DNA of 64,000 nt from assembly GCA_000169995.1 (NCBI GenBank), contig AAZW01000019.1:16557-80556 (forward strand), read 5' to 3'. This DNA comes from Vibrionales bacterium SWAT-3. Lineage in GTDB: Bacteria; Pseudomonadota; Gammaproteobacteria; Enterobacterales; Vibrionaceae. The notes below the pieces were generated by a model that worked only from the letters and a program-made list of their open reading frames with translations, ran no database searches and was not told where the DNA came from. The position numbers and the translations under genes were made by a program. This document shows positions 1 through 8,743 of this stretch, in pieces (the first letter of the stretch is position 1; every line of letters begins with the position of its first letter).

Positions 1-1567
1 GGGCTGCCATTTTGTCTGCTAGCAGGATTTTTGCTTCATGCGATATCACCGAGCCATTTTCTTTTAGCTCAGCGTCTAAGCCAGACTGCAACTCAATGAT
101 CTCTTCCACCAAGAGGCGCTCTGCGTTCCAAGAGCGTTCAAGTGACTGATGCTCTTGTTCTAATGCCGCCAATCGCTGTTTTGCTTCTTCCAAGCGTACG
201 CTTTCAATCGACCACAATGCCGACTCATGATGTAACGTTTCGATCTCGTTGTTGGTGTAGCGGATTTTTTCTGCGATGGCTTCCAACTGTCTAGGTGCCG
301 CACTTTGGCTCAATCCAATGCGCGAACACGCTGTATCTAACAGGCTAATTGCTTTATCAGGTAACTTACGCTCAGGAAGGTAACGAATAGAGAGAGCGAC
401 GGCGGCATCAATGGCTTCTTGCATGACTTTAACGCCATGGTGCTTTTCAAGGCTGCGCTTCACGCCGCGAAGCATGTGGATAGCATCTTCTTCATTAGGT
501 TCATTAACCGCAACAACTTGAAAACGACGAGTCAACGCGGCATCCGATTCAAAGTACTGTTTGTATTCCGCCCATGTGGTCGCTGCAAGTGAACGAAACT
601 CGCCACGCGCAAGCGCTGGTTTCAGAATATTCGCAGCATCATTCTGGCCCGCTGTGCCACCCGCCCCAATCAGCGTATGTGCTTCATCGATAAACATGAT
701 GATCGGCGTCGTTGACTGCTTGATCTCATTGATCACATCTTTAAGGCGGTTTTCAAACTCACCTTTGATGCTCGCACCTGCTTGCAAAAGAGACAAATCA
801 AGGCTGCGCAGCTCAACGTTCGCAAGCGCAGGTGGGACATTGCCATTCACGATTTCTTGGGCAAGACCTTCAACAATGGCCGTTTTACCTACACCTGGGT
901 CACCAACGAGGATCGGGCTGTTTTGACGGCGGCGGCACAAAATATCAATGGATTTGCGAATTTCATCTCCGCGCCCTGTAATAGGATCCAACTCGCCATT
1001 ACGCGCTGCCTCTGTCAGGTTTTGCGAGAACTTGTCCAAAGCTGGCGTCGCTGAGTCACCACCGGTTGGGACCATGCTCTCGGTAGACGATGAGACTTCA
1101 CTGGGTCCGCTGATCACCATCGACTGACTGCGTAACCATTCAGAAGACAATACTGACACCCACGAGCTCAACACACCGTTGTAAGCGCTTTGGTCCAGAC
1201 GCTGCTTCAGCACCATCAGCAGATGAAATTCATTCACCACCGATTGCTGATTGTTTAATGAAGCAAGCATCCATGCATCTTTAAGTAACTCAACCAACTC
1301 AGGGGATAAAGAAGGCGAAGAGTCATTACCACGAGCCAAGTGCATCAGACGGTCATTACAACGCTCCAACATCGACTCTTTGGCCATTGATGCTTGCTGT
1401 AGTGCGGCCTCCCAGCCTTTGGACTGCTGTAACAACTGAACAAACCAATGCTCAGCTTCTATCGCAAAGTTTCCTTTACTTACACAATTTCCAGCAGCCG
1501 TTTCCAGGGCACTTTTTAGTAACGGAGTAAGCCTTTTGACCAAGCTTTGTAGTTCAATATTTATCAT
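1..1567 (-). CDS. clpV: T6SS ATPase ClpV (TssH), C-terminal part outside window
   Basis: This is the AAA+ unfoldase that disassembles contracted TssB-TssC sheaths so that T6SS subunits are recycled in the cytoplasm. The ATG is at 1567 on the minus strand and the frame stays open to base 1, giving about 522 N-terminal residues of a protein usually near 870. Visible parts are a Clp N domain (about residues 1-160), the first AAA+ domain with Walker A GDPGVGKT and Walker B IIMFIDEAH, a sensor region with LTRRFQ, and the start of the middle coiled-coil domain. It follows tssG by 8 bp as the most distal visible gene of the tss operon. The family call is secure; only the 3' part is missing. Confidence 0.95.
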   Translation of the reverse strand, partial: MINIELQSLVKRLTPLLKSALETAAGNCVSKGNFAIEAEHWFVQLLQQSKGWEAALQQASMAKESMLERCNDRLMHLARGNDSSPSLSPELVELLKDAWMLASLNNQQSVVNEFHLLMVLKQRLDQSAYNGVLSSWVSVLSSEWLRSQSMVISGPSEVSSSTESMVPTGGDSATPALDKFSQNLTEAARNGELDPITGRGDEIRKSIDILCRRRQNSPILVGDPGVGKTAIVEGLAQEIVNGNVPPALANVELRSLDLSLLQAGASIKGEFENRLKDVINEIKQSTTPIIMFIDEAHTLIGAGGTAGQNDAANILKPALARGEFRSLAATTWAEYKQYFESDAALTRRFQVVAVNEPNEEDAIHMLRGVKRSLEKHHGVKVMQEAIDAAVALSIRYLPERKLPDKAISLLDTACSRIGLSQSAAPRQLEAIAEKIRYTNNEIETLHHESALWSIESVRLEEAKQRLAALEQEHQSLERSWNAERLLVEEIIELQSGLDAELKENGSVISHEAKILLADKMAA

Positions 1568-1575
1568 TCTGTTTC

Positions 1576-2559
1576 CTAACTTTTCGTCAGTGGCATTTCA
1601 ACAAACTGTTGATGATCTGATTGATGACTCATCCACGCGGATTGGCCAATTCTTAACGCTTTTTGGTGACTGCCTGATAGCTTCACTCTCGGCAGATACT
1701 GGCTATTTACCTTCATATAGAGGGCATACTTGGTATTCACTCCCATATAGCTTCTAACCATATGGTCCAGCGCAAGAACCATCTCTTTGTCACTGCGTAT
1801 TTTTAAGTAATGCTGATAGTCTTGAGGGCAAATTTTTATGTTGAGTTTCTGCCCCGTCATTGGCGTCGACATCCCGACCAACGCCCCCATTCCCAATTGA
1901 TGATTGTTTCCGGCTTGGCCAATTTGAGTTAACGAACACTCTGTTAGAGGCAAATACTCTAGGCCACTGCGTTCAACCTCAAACTCCGACTCGAAGTAAT
2001 CTTCTAACATCGACTTAAGCGCCAATGGGCAGGTTAATTTCAACCCTAATAAGCCGGTATATTGCACCAAATGAGATTCCGGCATTGGTGCCTTATCTCC
2101 AGTCTGCCCAGCCAAACTGGAAAGCATTTCAGTAATAGATTGACGGTCACGATTCCAATGAAACGCCTCTTCCTCAATCTGATACGTCAGCTCGTGCTTT
2201 TGCTTTGTTTCGCAGTACAAGCGGTAGTAACGGTTATTAAACATGTCGAAGAAGTCGAGTGGCGCTTCATCACCAAGTTCAAAACGCGCTTTTAGTGCAT
2301 CGCCATACATCGCTCTTGGCATCGATCCAGAGTTGCCAGACAAAGCCGCCAATGATGTCTTTACCGTAAATTCACCCTCTCGCTCCGAAGTAACCGTAGA
2401 GACTTCTGCTTGATAGTAAGCTGGGAGAATTTCCGCACTGAACCTCACTTCAGGTCGCTGAGCCTTTAAATGAGCCTGATGCTTGAAGACCTGCCACGCT
2501 TTTTCTAGCTGCCCCTCAAACGCACCATAAGCGAAACGGCTTACAACAAACTCTTGCAC
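1576..2559 (-). CDS. tssG: T6SS baseplate protein TssG
   Basis: TssG is the baseplate wedge subunit that pairs with TssF and TssE under the VgrG spike. The product is 327 residues, normal for TssG (about 300-350), and begins MQEFVVSRFAYGAF. It contains a family-like central stretch (FDMFNNRYYRLYCETK) and a TPMTGQ segment near the middle. The start overlaps the end of tssF by 19 bp, so the two are probably translationally coupled as expected for a stoichiometric wedge. clpV follows 8 bp downstream. The assignment rests on length, position and these blocks. Confidence 0.92.
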   Translation of the reverse strand: MQEFVVSRFAYGAFEGQLEKAWQVFKHQAHLKAQRPEVRFSAEILPAYYQAEVSTVTSEREGEFTVKTSLAALSGNSGSMPRAMYGDALKARFELGDEAPLDFFDMFNNRYYRLYCETKQKHELTYQIEEEAFHWNRDRQSITEMLSSLAGQTGDKAPMPESHLVQYTGLLGLKLTCPLALKSMLEDYFESEFEVERSGLEYLPLTECSLTQIGQAGNNHQLGMGALVGMSTPMTGQKLNIKICPQDYQHYLKIRSDKEMVLALDHMVRSYMGVNTKYALYMKVNSQYLPRVKLSGSHQKALRIGQSAWMSHQSDHQQFVEMPLTKS

Positions 2560-4322
2560 CCAGTTCTCCTCGGGAAGGACAGGTAAACACCGTCTTGGCC
2601 TTCCAAATAAATATCCACTTGAGTAAAGCTGTTGAAGCCTGCGAAATAAGCGAAGAAGTGGTCAAGCAAATGACCAAAGAGCGATACGCCTCCGTTGACA
2701 TTGCTTGCGTCTAACGTCACCGAAATTTTTGTGCCGTAAGCAAAACATGTTTTTCCTGACACACGGATCGGAGCCACCACTTGCTCCTGCTCGATATTTT
2801 GCAGAGACTCGATATAGATGTGGTTTTGCACCGCTTGGTTGTGGTTATACAAATCAAACACATTTTTCAGCGTAGCGGTTGGGTCATCCGTCCCTAGAAT
2901 CGCGTGATAGTTAAAGTGCAAATGGCAAAGCAGTGCCCATACATTCTTATTTGCGTCACGACTACGCACTGGCAAGGTTGGGCGGCGCAGCAAGTTCATA
3001 GCCGCTGGAATCGTAAGAGATTCTCGACATGTCACTTGGCTGTTTACAGGCAATGAGCCTGCTCGAATGCCATCAGTCGCGGTTGTCGTCACCGACCAAA
3101 CTCTCGACGACATCGTGGCACTAACATGCCCAATATCAGCCACTTTTAAGCCACTGCGAAGCACGCCTCTTTCGTGGGTATCCTGTACGAGCTGCCAACG
3201 AAGTGCAGTCTCTGTACTGCTGTACTTGTCTCCGTAGATCTGACAGACCTGAAACGGTTCGCCCTCCGTCACGTCTAGCACCTCATCAACAGAAAATACT
3301 TCCAAATCATTACCCTGACTTGCATCAAGATAAATTGGGTACTGCTTTTGAGTGAAGTCGATTTGCAGAGGTTCTGACACTTTGGTTTGCAGGTTCACCA
3401 ATGGTGTACAAAACAGAGAAAAATGTTGTGCTTGAATGCTACGAGCTTGCACCACACTCATCTCATTCAAGAAAATCTGAATACGAAACTCTGAGCCGAT
3501 CGCTTGTTGCATGACATTGCCAAGGTCTAATTTGAATCCTTGAAATCTTTCAGGGAACATGAAGAACTCGGTCAGCAACTTAAAGCCGCCAAAGCTTGCT
3601 GCTTGATACGGTAAAATAGTGTCATTCACATCGAAGCGAATTGGCTGCAGTGCAGACTTACCTAATGAGTAGCTCTTGCCATTATTCTGGATACAAACCT
3701 GACAGCGCCCGTGGGCGAGTACATCATACAAACGCAACGCGAAGTGGCTTTCACCTTTGAGATGCAGTTTCAACTGGTCAATATCCAGATCACGCAACAC
3801 GATACCGCTGTCGGTAGCTTTAATCGTCAGCTCCAACATCGCTTTTGCGTTTTCTGCACCCGCAGGCTTAGCCAGTTCAAATGGCGCAAACAGCACTTCA
3901 GCCGAAGCAACTTGAATTGGCAGCAGCGCTATATCTTCGGAAGTGCGAAACACCACTGGCTCACCAGATTCACTCGCGACATCAAATTCTGTGCCTTTAG
4001 GTATACTGTGCTTTGCATTCGCTTCTTCAAAAATAGCGAAGTCCAACATGCTGTATGACGGCACTGGCCTTAGATAATGCGGGAACAACAAGTTCACCAA
4101 GCTTTCTGTCAGCTCTGGGTAAGACTCATCCAAGCGCTGCTGCAGTTTGCCGTTCATCAAGGCAACACTTTCAATTAAACGCGCGATCTGAGGATCATCA
4201 ATACTGTCTTTACGCATTCCCAACGCACGAGCCGTCCCCGGATGACGTTCCGCGAACTGAGAGGCTTCATTGCGAATAAAGCGCAGTTCCTGTTCAAAAT
4301 AGGAAAGCAATGAATCAGACAA
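2541..4322 (-). CDS. tssF: T6SS baseplate protein TssF
   Basis: TssF is the large wedge subunit of the T6SS baseplate. The 593-residue product starts with the typical TssF N-terminus (LLSYFEQELRFIRNEASQFA, then HPGTARALGM). It continues with the conserved block of a DDPQIARLIESVA segment followed by LFPHYLRPVPSY. The length fits the family (about 580-630). Its start overlaps tssE by 8 bp and its end overlaps tssG by 19 bp, giving a compact tssE-tssF-tssG baseplate module. No defects were seen. Confidence 0.95.
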   Translation of the reverse strand: MSDSLLSYFEQELRFIRNEASQFAERHPGTARALGMRKDSIDDPQIARLIESVALMNGKLQQRLDESYPELTESLVNLLFPHYLRPVPSYSMLDFAIFEEANAKHSIPKGTEFDVASESGEPVVFRTSEDIALLPIQVASAEVLFAPFELAKPAGAENAKAMLELTIKATDSGIVLRDLDIDQLKLHLKGESHFALRLYDVLAHGRCQVCIQNNGKSYSLGKSALQPIRFDVNDTILPYQAASFGGFKLLTEFFMFPERFQGFKLDLGNVMQQAIGSEFRIQIFLNEMSVVQARSIQAQHFSLFCTPLVNLQTKVSEPLQIDFTQKQYPIYLDASQGNDLEVFSVDEVLDVTEGEPFQVCQIYGDKYSSTETALRWQLVQDTHERGVLRSGLKVADIGHVSATMSSRVWSVTTTATDGIRAGSLPVNSQVTCRESLTIPAAMNLLRRPTLPVRSRDANKNVWALLCHLHFNYHAILGTDDPTATLKNVFDLYNHNQAVQNHIYIESLQNIEQEQVVAPIRVSGKTCFAYGTKISVTLDASNVNGGVSLFGHLLDHFFAYFAGFNSFTQVDIYLEGQDGVYLSFPRRTGCKSLL

Positions 4323-4731
4323 AATTCGACTTCCTTACATCTAGTTTGTTGCTGCTCAAATCCAAAAAAGAATCCAGTACGATCGCCTCATCACCGAGCT
4401 CTGAATGCACCACGGCGGAAAGGCGAAAACTCAATTGGTTGCTACCCAATTCCCCTTCTTGAACATCAATCTCTACCTGGCTCAGGCGAGGTTCGAAGTT
4501 TCGGATCAGCACTTCAATTTCTGCGACAATGTCACTGGTGTTGTTTTTACTTTGAGCGCGAGCCATGTTGCGCATACCGAACTCGGCAATCGTTCCTTTT
4601 TCCGATAAAAACATCTCTGAGCACAGAGGTGCTCGGCTGGAAATAAGATCACAGACGTTATCAACAATCGCATCTCGAACGCTGTCGATATTGTCATTCC
4701 AGCTTTGGGTTAACTTAGCCATTAAGCTCAT
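4315..4731 (-). CDS. tssE: T6SS baseplate protein TssE (gp25-like)
   Basis: TssE is the gp25-like lysozyme-fold baseplate subunit that initiates sheath polymerisation. The product is 138 residues, the usual size. It shows a mid-protein block (EKGTIAEFGMRNMARA) and the family's C-terminal pattern of an EIEVLIRNFEPRLSQVEIDV stretch, matching the gp25 IxxFEPRL region. The start codon overlaps the tssC2 stop in an ATGA arrangement (4728-4731) and the end overlaps tssF, so translation is probably coupled throughout. Confidence 0.93.
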   Translation of the reverse strand: MSLMAKLTQSWNDNIDSVRDAIVDNVCDLISSRAPLCSEMFLSEKGTIAEFGMRNMARAQSKNNTSDIVAEIEVLIRNFEPRLSQVEIDVQEGELGSNQLSFRLSAVVHSELGDEAIVLDSFLDLSSNKLDVRKSNFV

Positions 4732-6083
4732 GATGTCTCTCCAACCTCACTGCCAGATACCGAAGTTGTTAACACCACTTTCGCATCCATCATTTCGTAT
4801 TGATATTGAGGCTGAAGCATGATCTCGCATAAGTAGCGGGTTTTATCATGAGGAGCCTCTTCAATGCGTACATAGCAAGATCGCAGCGGGTATCGGGCAA
4901 GTACGGCATCCTCACCATAATTGACGTTGCTAATGAACTGCTCTAGCCATCGCTCTAGACTGCGTCGACAACTTTCTGCGCTGTCATATCGACCAACTTG
5001 GTCACGAATTTGAACCTTGATGTAATGGGCAAATCGGCAAGCCATTAGGTTGGTTTGGAGCATACCGAGCTGACGTTGAGCTTCATCAGGCGCTTGCCAA
5101 ACAGATTGATTGCTAAAGAAACCTTTATGGCCACTTAAGTAAATACTGGTTAAAGGCATGAATCCTTGAGACGACCAAAAACCATCATCTTCACTGTAGA
5201 TGTCTACCTGTGCCTTAAGCTCTTTTGAGTCCTGAACGATCGCCCCATACGAACCTGTCTCATCGTAAGAACGCAGGAATCCAAACCAACTGATTCGGTC
5301 AAACTCTCGCATTACATTACCGAGCAAGAGGTAAGCGCTGCTGCCCCATAAGGCATATTTCTCTTGCTGGCATTCGTTAAAAACAAACCCAGCCTGATAT
5401 TGACGATATGGTTGACGAATCAAATGTTCTGGCATCACCAAGTGCAAAAATCGTGATGAGCTTTTTTCTCGTAGCAGCTGCCAAGAAACAAAATCTCGAC
5501 TAGTAAGAATGCGATCAATCCTCGCACTATCGTGAAGTAGCCTTCTCGGTTCATCACCAAAGAAAAACTCGTCGGTTCCGAGCACCATTGGGCAAAAAGA
5601 GAGCTCCCCTAGCTCAGAGAGCAGTTGAAGGGTGTAGAGATCGTCATACTCCTGATCATCGGCGTAATCAGCCGAGACCTTATGATCGACCATCACCATG
5701 CCAAATGGACTACCACCGGCGGTATCCAGCTCATTTGAATACAGCTTTCGGTATAGGGATGACTGCTTTAGATCGAAAGAGTAATTGAGATCTGCCGAAA
5801 CCATACTCCAACTCAAGTCGAGCATTTTGATTTTGACTCGACGTTGGGATACTTGTTGCTGCGCTAACGATTTAAGCCCCGTCCAAGAGGCTTCTAACTG
5901 CTTATAGTTAGGGTGTTGGATAACGTCCGACAACTGTTCACTTATTGACGTATCAATCTCGGAGATCAAACGAACCAACAATGCTTTGAATTGAGCCACC
6001 GACTGACTTTTTGCGCACACTAACAGCTCCTGCCAGGCAGGATTCTCAGCTAAAATGCGGTCAAATTTGGAATCTGTATACAT
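4728..6083 (-). CDS. Second TssC-family (VipB-like) sheath protein
   Basis: This 451-residue protein is a diverged paralogue of the TssC large sheath subunit encoded just upstream at 6130-7608. Shared landmarks are the N-terminal block (ISEQLSDVIQHPNYKQLEAS, then WTGLK), the LYSNELDTAGGSPFGMVMVD block matching YQEEFGTAGGQPYGALLGD of tssC, and the C-terminal RFAHYIKVQIRDQVG, which matches RIAQYLKVMGRDRIG. It lacks about 40 residues at the N-terminus relative to TssC. Tandem TssC-like pairs are known in some T6SS clusters; the role of the second copy (sheath cap, baseplate connector or alternative sheath) cannot be decided from sequence. Confidence 0.88.
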   Translation of the reverse strand: MYTDSKFDRILAENPAWQELLVCAKSQSVAQFKALLVRLISEIDTSISEQLSDVIQHPNYKQLEASWTGLKSLAQQQVSQRRVKIKMLDLSWSMVSADLNYSFDLKQSSLYRKLYSNELDTAGGSPFGMVMVDHKVSADYADDQEYDDLYTLQLLSELGELSFCPMVLGTDEFFFGDEPRRLLHDSARIDRILTSRDFVSWQLLREKSSSRFLHLVMPEHLIRQPYRQYQAGFVFNECQQEKYALWGSSAYLLLGNVMREFDRISWFGFLRSYDETGSYGAIVQDSKELKAQVDIYSEDDGFWSSQGFMPLTSIYLSGHKGFFSNQSVWQAPDEAQRQLGMLQTNLMACRFAHYIKVQIRDQVGRYDSAESCRRSLERWLEQFISNVNYGEDAVLARYPLRSCYVRIEEAPHDKTRYLCEIMLQPQYQYEMMDAKVVLTTSVSGSEVGETS

Positions 6084-6129
6084 CAGCGACTCAGTTCAAA
6101 ACATTCGGGGACAGCGCCCCCGAATAGAA

Positions 6130-7608
6130 TTAACCAGGAATGTTCGCAACCATTCGTAGTGAAGTGGTTAGCTCTTCCATTTGCAGCCAAGGGCGTAAGT
6201 AAGCCACTGCAGAGTAAGCACCCGGGCGTCCAGCTTGCTCTTCTACTGTCACTTTCGCTTCAACCAATGGATGTGTTGCTTTCGCATCGTTACCAATCGC
6301 ATTTGGGTTAACGTATTGGTTGATCCAAGAGTTCAACTCTTTCTCAACGTCGTTTGGATCAAGGTTTGAACCAATACGATCACGGCCCATTACTTTTAGG
6401 TACTGTGCGATTCGGCTGCTTGCCATTGTGTATGGAAGACGTGCTGAAATTGCCGCGTTTGCCGTTGCATCTGGGTCTGTGTACGTTTTTGGTTTATGCG
6501 CAGTCTGAGCACCCATAAACACCGCGTAGTTGGTGTTTTTGTAGTGAACTAGTGGCAAGAAGCCAAGATCACTCAGCTCTTTCTCACGCTCATCCGTTAG
6601 GTTAACTTCTGTCGGACATTGCTGTAGCAAGTCACCGGCATCAGAGTAGTGAGTGAAGTTTGGCAGGTTCTCAACTTTACCGCCGTTCTCAGTACCGCGG
6701 ATCGCCGTACACCAACCGTACTTGGTGTAAGCTTGAGTCATTAGAAGACCAAACTCATACGCCGCATTGCTCCATACAAAATCGCCGTCTGAAGACACAA
6801 CTTGCTGACCGTTGTCGCGAGTTTGAAGCTCTTCAAATGCAAATGATTTAACTGGAACAGTTTCTGCACCGTAAGGAAGGCGAGCCATCGTTTTCGGTAG
6901 AGTCAGAGCAACGTAGCGTGAGTCATCGCTTTCACGGAATGCATTCCAGCTTGCGTATGCTGGCGAATCAAAGCCTGCTGCAACTGGCTTGCCTTCAGAA
7001 AAGCTACTGAATGCGTTGAAGTCGAACATGCTTGCATTCGCGGCAGCAACGAAAGGTGCGTGAGACGCTGAAGCAACTTCACCCATGTAACGTAGCAGAG
7101 CAACGTCTTCATCACCGTAACCAAATTCGTAGTCACCTAGCAGTGCGCCGTATGGCTGACCACCAGCTGTACCAAATTCTTCTTGATAAACCATATTGAA
7201 GAAACGGCTGCGATCGATCGCTGGTGCATCTTCAAATTGCTCTAGCAATTCGTCTTTGGTGTAATCCGCCAGTTTGATTTTCAGATCTGGGCCTAGCTCG
7301 CTGTTTTTCACAAGCTTTTGCAAGCCTAGCCATGAGCCTTCCATTTTTTGGAACTCACCGTTTTGCATCACCGTTGACAGCTGCTCAGAGATTTTGCTGT
7401 CTAGCGCGCTGATTGCTTTTTCAATCGTCAACGTTAGGTTCTTATCCCAAGTCACTGTACCTTCCAGCGCTTGAGAAGCCATGATGCTCAATAGCTCTTT
7501 TGTCGTATCTACTGGTGTTTGTGCTGTTGCGTTGATCGCTCGGTCAAGAAAGCTCTGCGTTGCTTCTGCTTCAGTAGCACCTTGTACTGCTTGTTGTTCT
7601 ACAGACAT
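6130..7608 (-). CDS. tssC: T6SS contractile sheath large subunit TssC (VipB)
   Basis: TssC forms the contractile sheath together with TssB around the Hcp tube. The product is 492 residues, the standard length. It carries the conserved WLGLQKLV, FGTAGGQPYGALLGDYEFG, and the C-terminal SRIAQYLKVMGRDRIGS segment followed by the family's LNSWINQYV motif. The start overlaps the tssB stop by one base (TAATG), so tssB and tssC are probably co-translated, as expected for a 1:1 sheath. A 46-bp gap separates it from tssC2. Confidence 0.96.
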   Translation of the reverse strand: MSVEQQAVQGATEAEATQSFLDRAINATAQTPVDTTKELLSIMASQALEGTVTWDKNLTLTIEKAISALDSKISEQLSTVMQNGEFQKMEGSWLGLQKLVKNSELGPDLKIKLADYTKDELLEQFEDAPAIDRSRFFNMVYQEEFGTAGGQPYGALLGDYEFGYGDEDVALLRYMGEVASASHAPFVAAANASMFDFNAFSSFSEGKPVAAGFDSPAYASWNAFRESDDSRYVALTLPKTMARLPYGAETVPVKSFAFEELQTRDNGQQVVSSDGDFVWSNAAYEFGLLMTQAYTKYGWCTAIRGTENGGKVENLPNFTHYSDAGDLLQQCPTEVNLTDEREKELSDLGFLPLVHYKNTNYAVFMGAQTAHKPKTYTDPDATANAAISARLPYTMASSRIAQYLKVMGRDRIGSNLDPNDVEKELNSWINQYVNPNAIGNDAKATHPLVEAKVTVEEQAGRPGAYSAVAYLRPWLQMEELTTSLRMVANIPG

Positions 7609-8117
7609 TATTCCGCTCCCTCTTTGCTCAAACCTAGTTCTTGAGCTAAACCGTTGATGGCATCTGCGCTTTGCAGAACTTCTTTCAGTAGACGCTCAAG
7701 ATCTCTCGAACGATCGGCTTTGCTTAGCAGTACTTTTAGCTGGTTACGTGTTTCAACCAACTGCTTAAGCGGCTCAATTTGATCAACTAAGTTCTCTGGG
7801 TGGAAATCTTTCATCGAACGGAAGCTTAAGTTCACTTCAAACTGGCTATCATCATTAGCTAGCTTGTTATCAACCTTGTACGAAAGACGCGGGTGAATTT
7901 GACCCATCACTGTATCGAAGTTGTCTTTATCGATACCCGTGAACTCTCGCTCTTCTAAATCAACTTTTTCTGATTCTGGTTTGTGGCCTGAAAAGTCGCC
8001 AATTACGCCAACAACAAACGGCAGCTCTTTCGTCTCTACAGCGCCGTTCGTTTCAACGTCATAAGTGATACTGACACGGTTCTTACTAACGCGCTTATGT
8101 TGTGAGTTCAATGCCAT
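7608..8117 (-). CDS. tssB: T6SS contractile sheath small subunit TssB (VipA)
   Basis: TssB is the small sheath subunit whose C-terminal helix interlocks with TssC. The 169-residue product shows the family core ELPFVVGVIGDFSG near residue 32, then the EFTGIDKDNFDTVMGQIHPR block, and a C-terminal stretch rich in charged helices (LVETRNQLKVLLSKADRSRD). Length and order match canonical TssB. The start is preceded by GGACACC. A strong hairpin lies between hcp and this gene. Confidence 0.96.
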   Translation of the reverse strand: MALNSQHKRVSKNRVSITYDVETNGAVETKELPFVVGVIGDFSGHKPESEKVDLEEREFTGIDKDNFDTVMGQIHPRLSYKVDNKLANDDSQFEVNLSFRSMKDFHPENLVDQIEPLKQLVETRNQLKVLLSKADRSRDLERLLKEVLQSADAINGLAQELGLSKEGAE

Positions 8118-8149
8118 AACGGTGTCCTAAAATGAGATATTCATGAAAT

Positions 8150-8176
8150 AGACATGCCACTGAACGTGGCATGTCT
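8150..8176 (-). other. Strong hairpin between hcp and tssB
   Basis: The 27 bases form an 11-bp perfect stem (AGACATGCCAC pairing with its complement) around a 5-base loop. It lies 10 bp after the hcp stop and 32 bp before the tssB start on the minus strand. No U-tract follows on the minus strand, so it is unlikely to be a full intrinsic terminator. It could stabilise the 3' end of an hcp-containing transcript after processing, or attenuate transcription, which would give more Hcp than sheath. That role is an inference. Confidence 0.75.
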
Positions 8177-8186
8177 AATGAAAGAA

Positions 8187-8717
8187 TTACTTACCAGAAG
8201 TCATTTTTCCGGTCGGTAGGTCGTAAGTCACAACACCACCGCTTTGTAGTTCACCACCTTCTTTCTCGTAGTGATGTTTCTGAGAAATAGAAGTGTAAGA
8301 AAGAGATAGGCTTTCGTACGGTTGAGAACCGTCAGTGCCGCTCACGTTGTAAGAAACTAGACGTGCTTTTTCTAGCTTAACTTGGAAGTAAACGTCTGCA
8401 CCTTGGCCATCGTTAGAAGGCTTAGTAAATGCAATCTCAACTGTTTTACCTTCTTTACCTGGGTTGAATAGGTAAGACAGTAGATCTTCAGAAGCACCAT
8501 CGACTTCTTTAGTTACGCTAACTTCGCTTACGCCAACCATGCCTGAATCCGCATTGGTGCCGTTACCGATGTCCATAGCAACGTTACGAACGCCACCCCA
8601 AGAGTAAGAGTTGATTGCAAACCAACCGTCATTTTTACCTTCAGCCGTTTCTAGCTGACCGATAGTCGCTGCGCCCTCAACTTGAAGACCGCTTACACGC
8701 ATGTAAATACTTGCCAT
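8187..8717 (-). CDS. hcp: T6SS tube protein Hcp
   Basis: Hcp forms the hexameric-ring inner tube expelled by T6SS contraction and often carries effectors in its lumen. The 176-residue product has the Hcp fold signature: a start in MASIYMRVSGLQVEGAATIG, a WFAINSYSWG block, TKEVDGASEDL, and a SYNVSGTDGSQPYESLSLSY block near the C-terminus. It follows tssA by 26 bp, and a GGAAAA Shine-Dalgarno precedes the ATG. No C-terminal effector extension is present, so this is a structural Hcp. Confidence 0.95.
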   Translation of the reverse strand: MASIYMRVSGLQVEGAATIGQLETAEGKNDGWFAINSYSWGGVRNVAMDIGNGTNADSGMVGVSEVSVTKEVDGASEDLLSYLFNPGKEGKTVEIAFTKPSNDGQGADVYFQVKLEKARLVSYNVSGTDGSQPYESLSLSYTSISQKHHYEKEGGELQSGGVVTYDLPTGKMTSGK

Positions 8718-8743
8718 GATTTTTCCTTATTTTTTAAACACAA

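Noticed and set aside
561..1054. Plus-strand frames at 561-926 and 782-1054
   Set aside because: They are antisense shadows of clpV, which is clearly coding on the minus strand.
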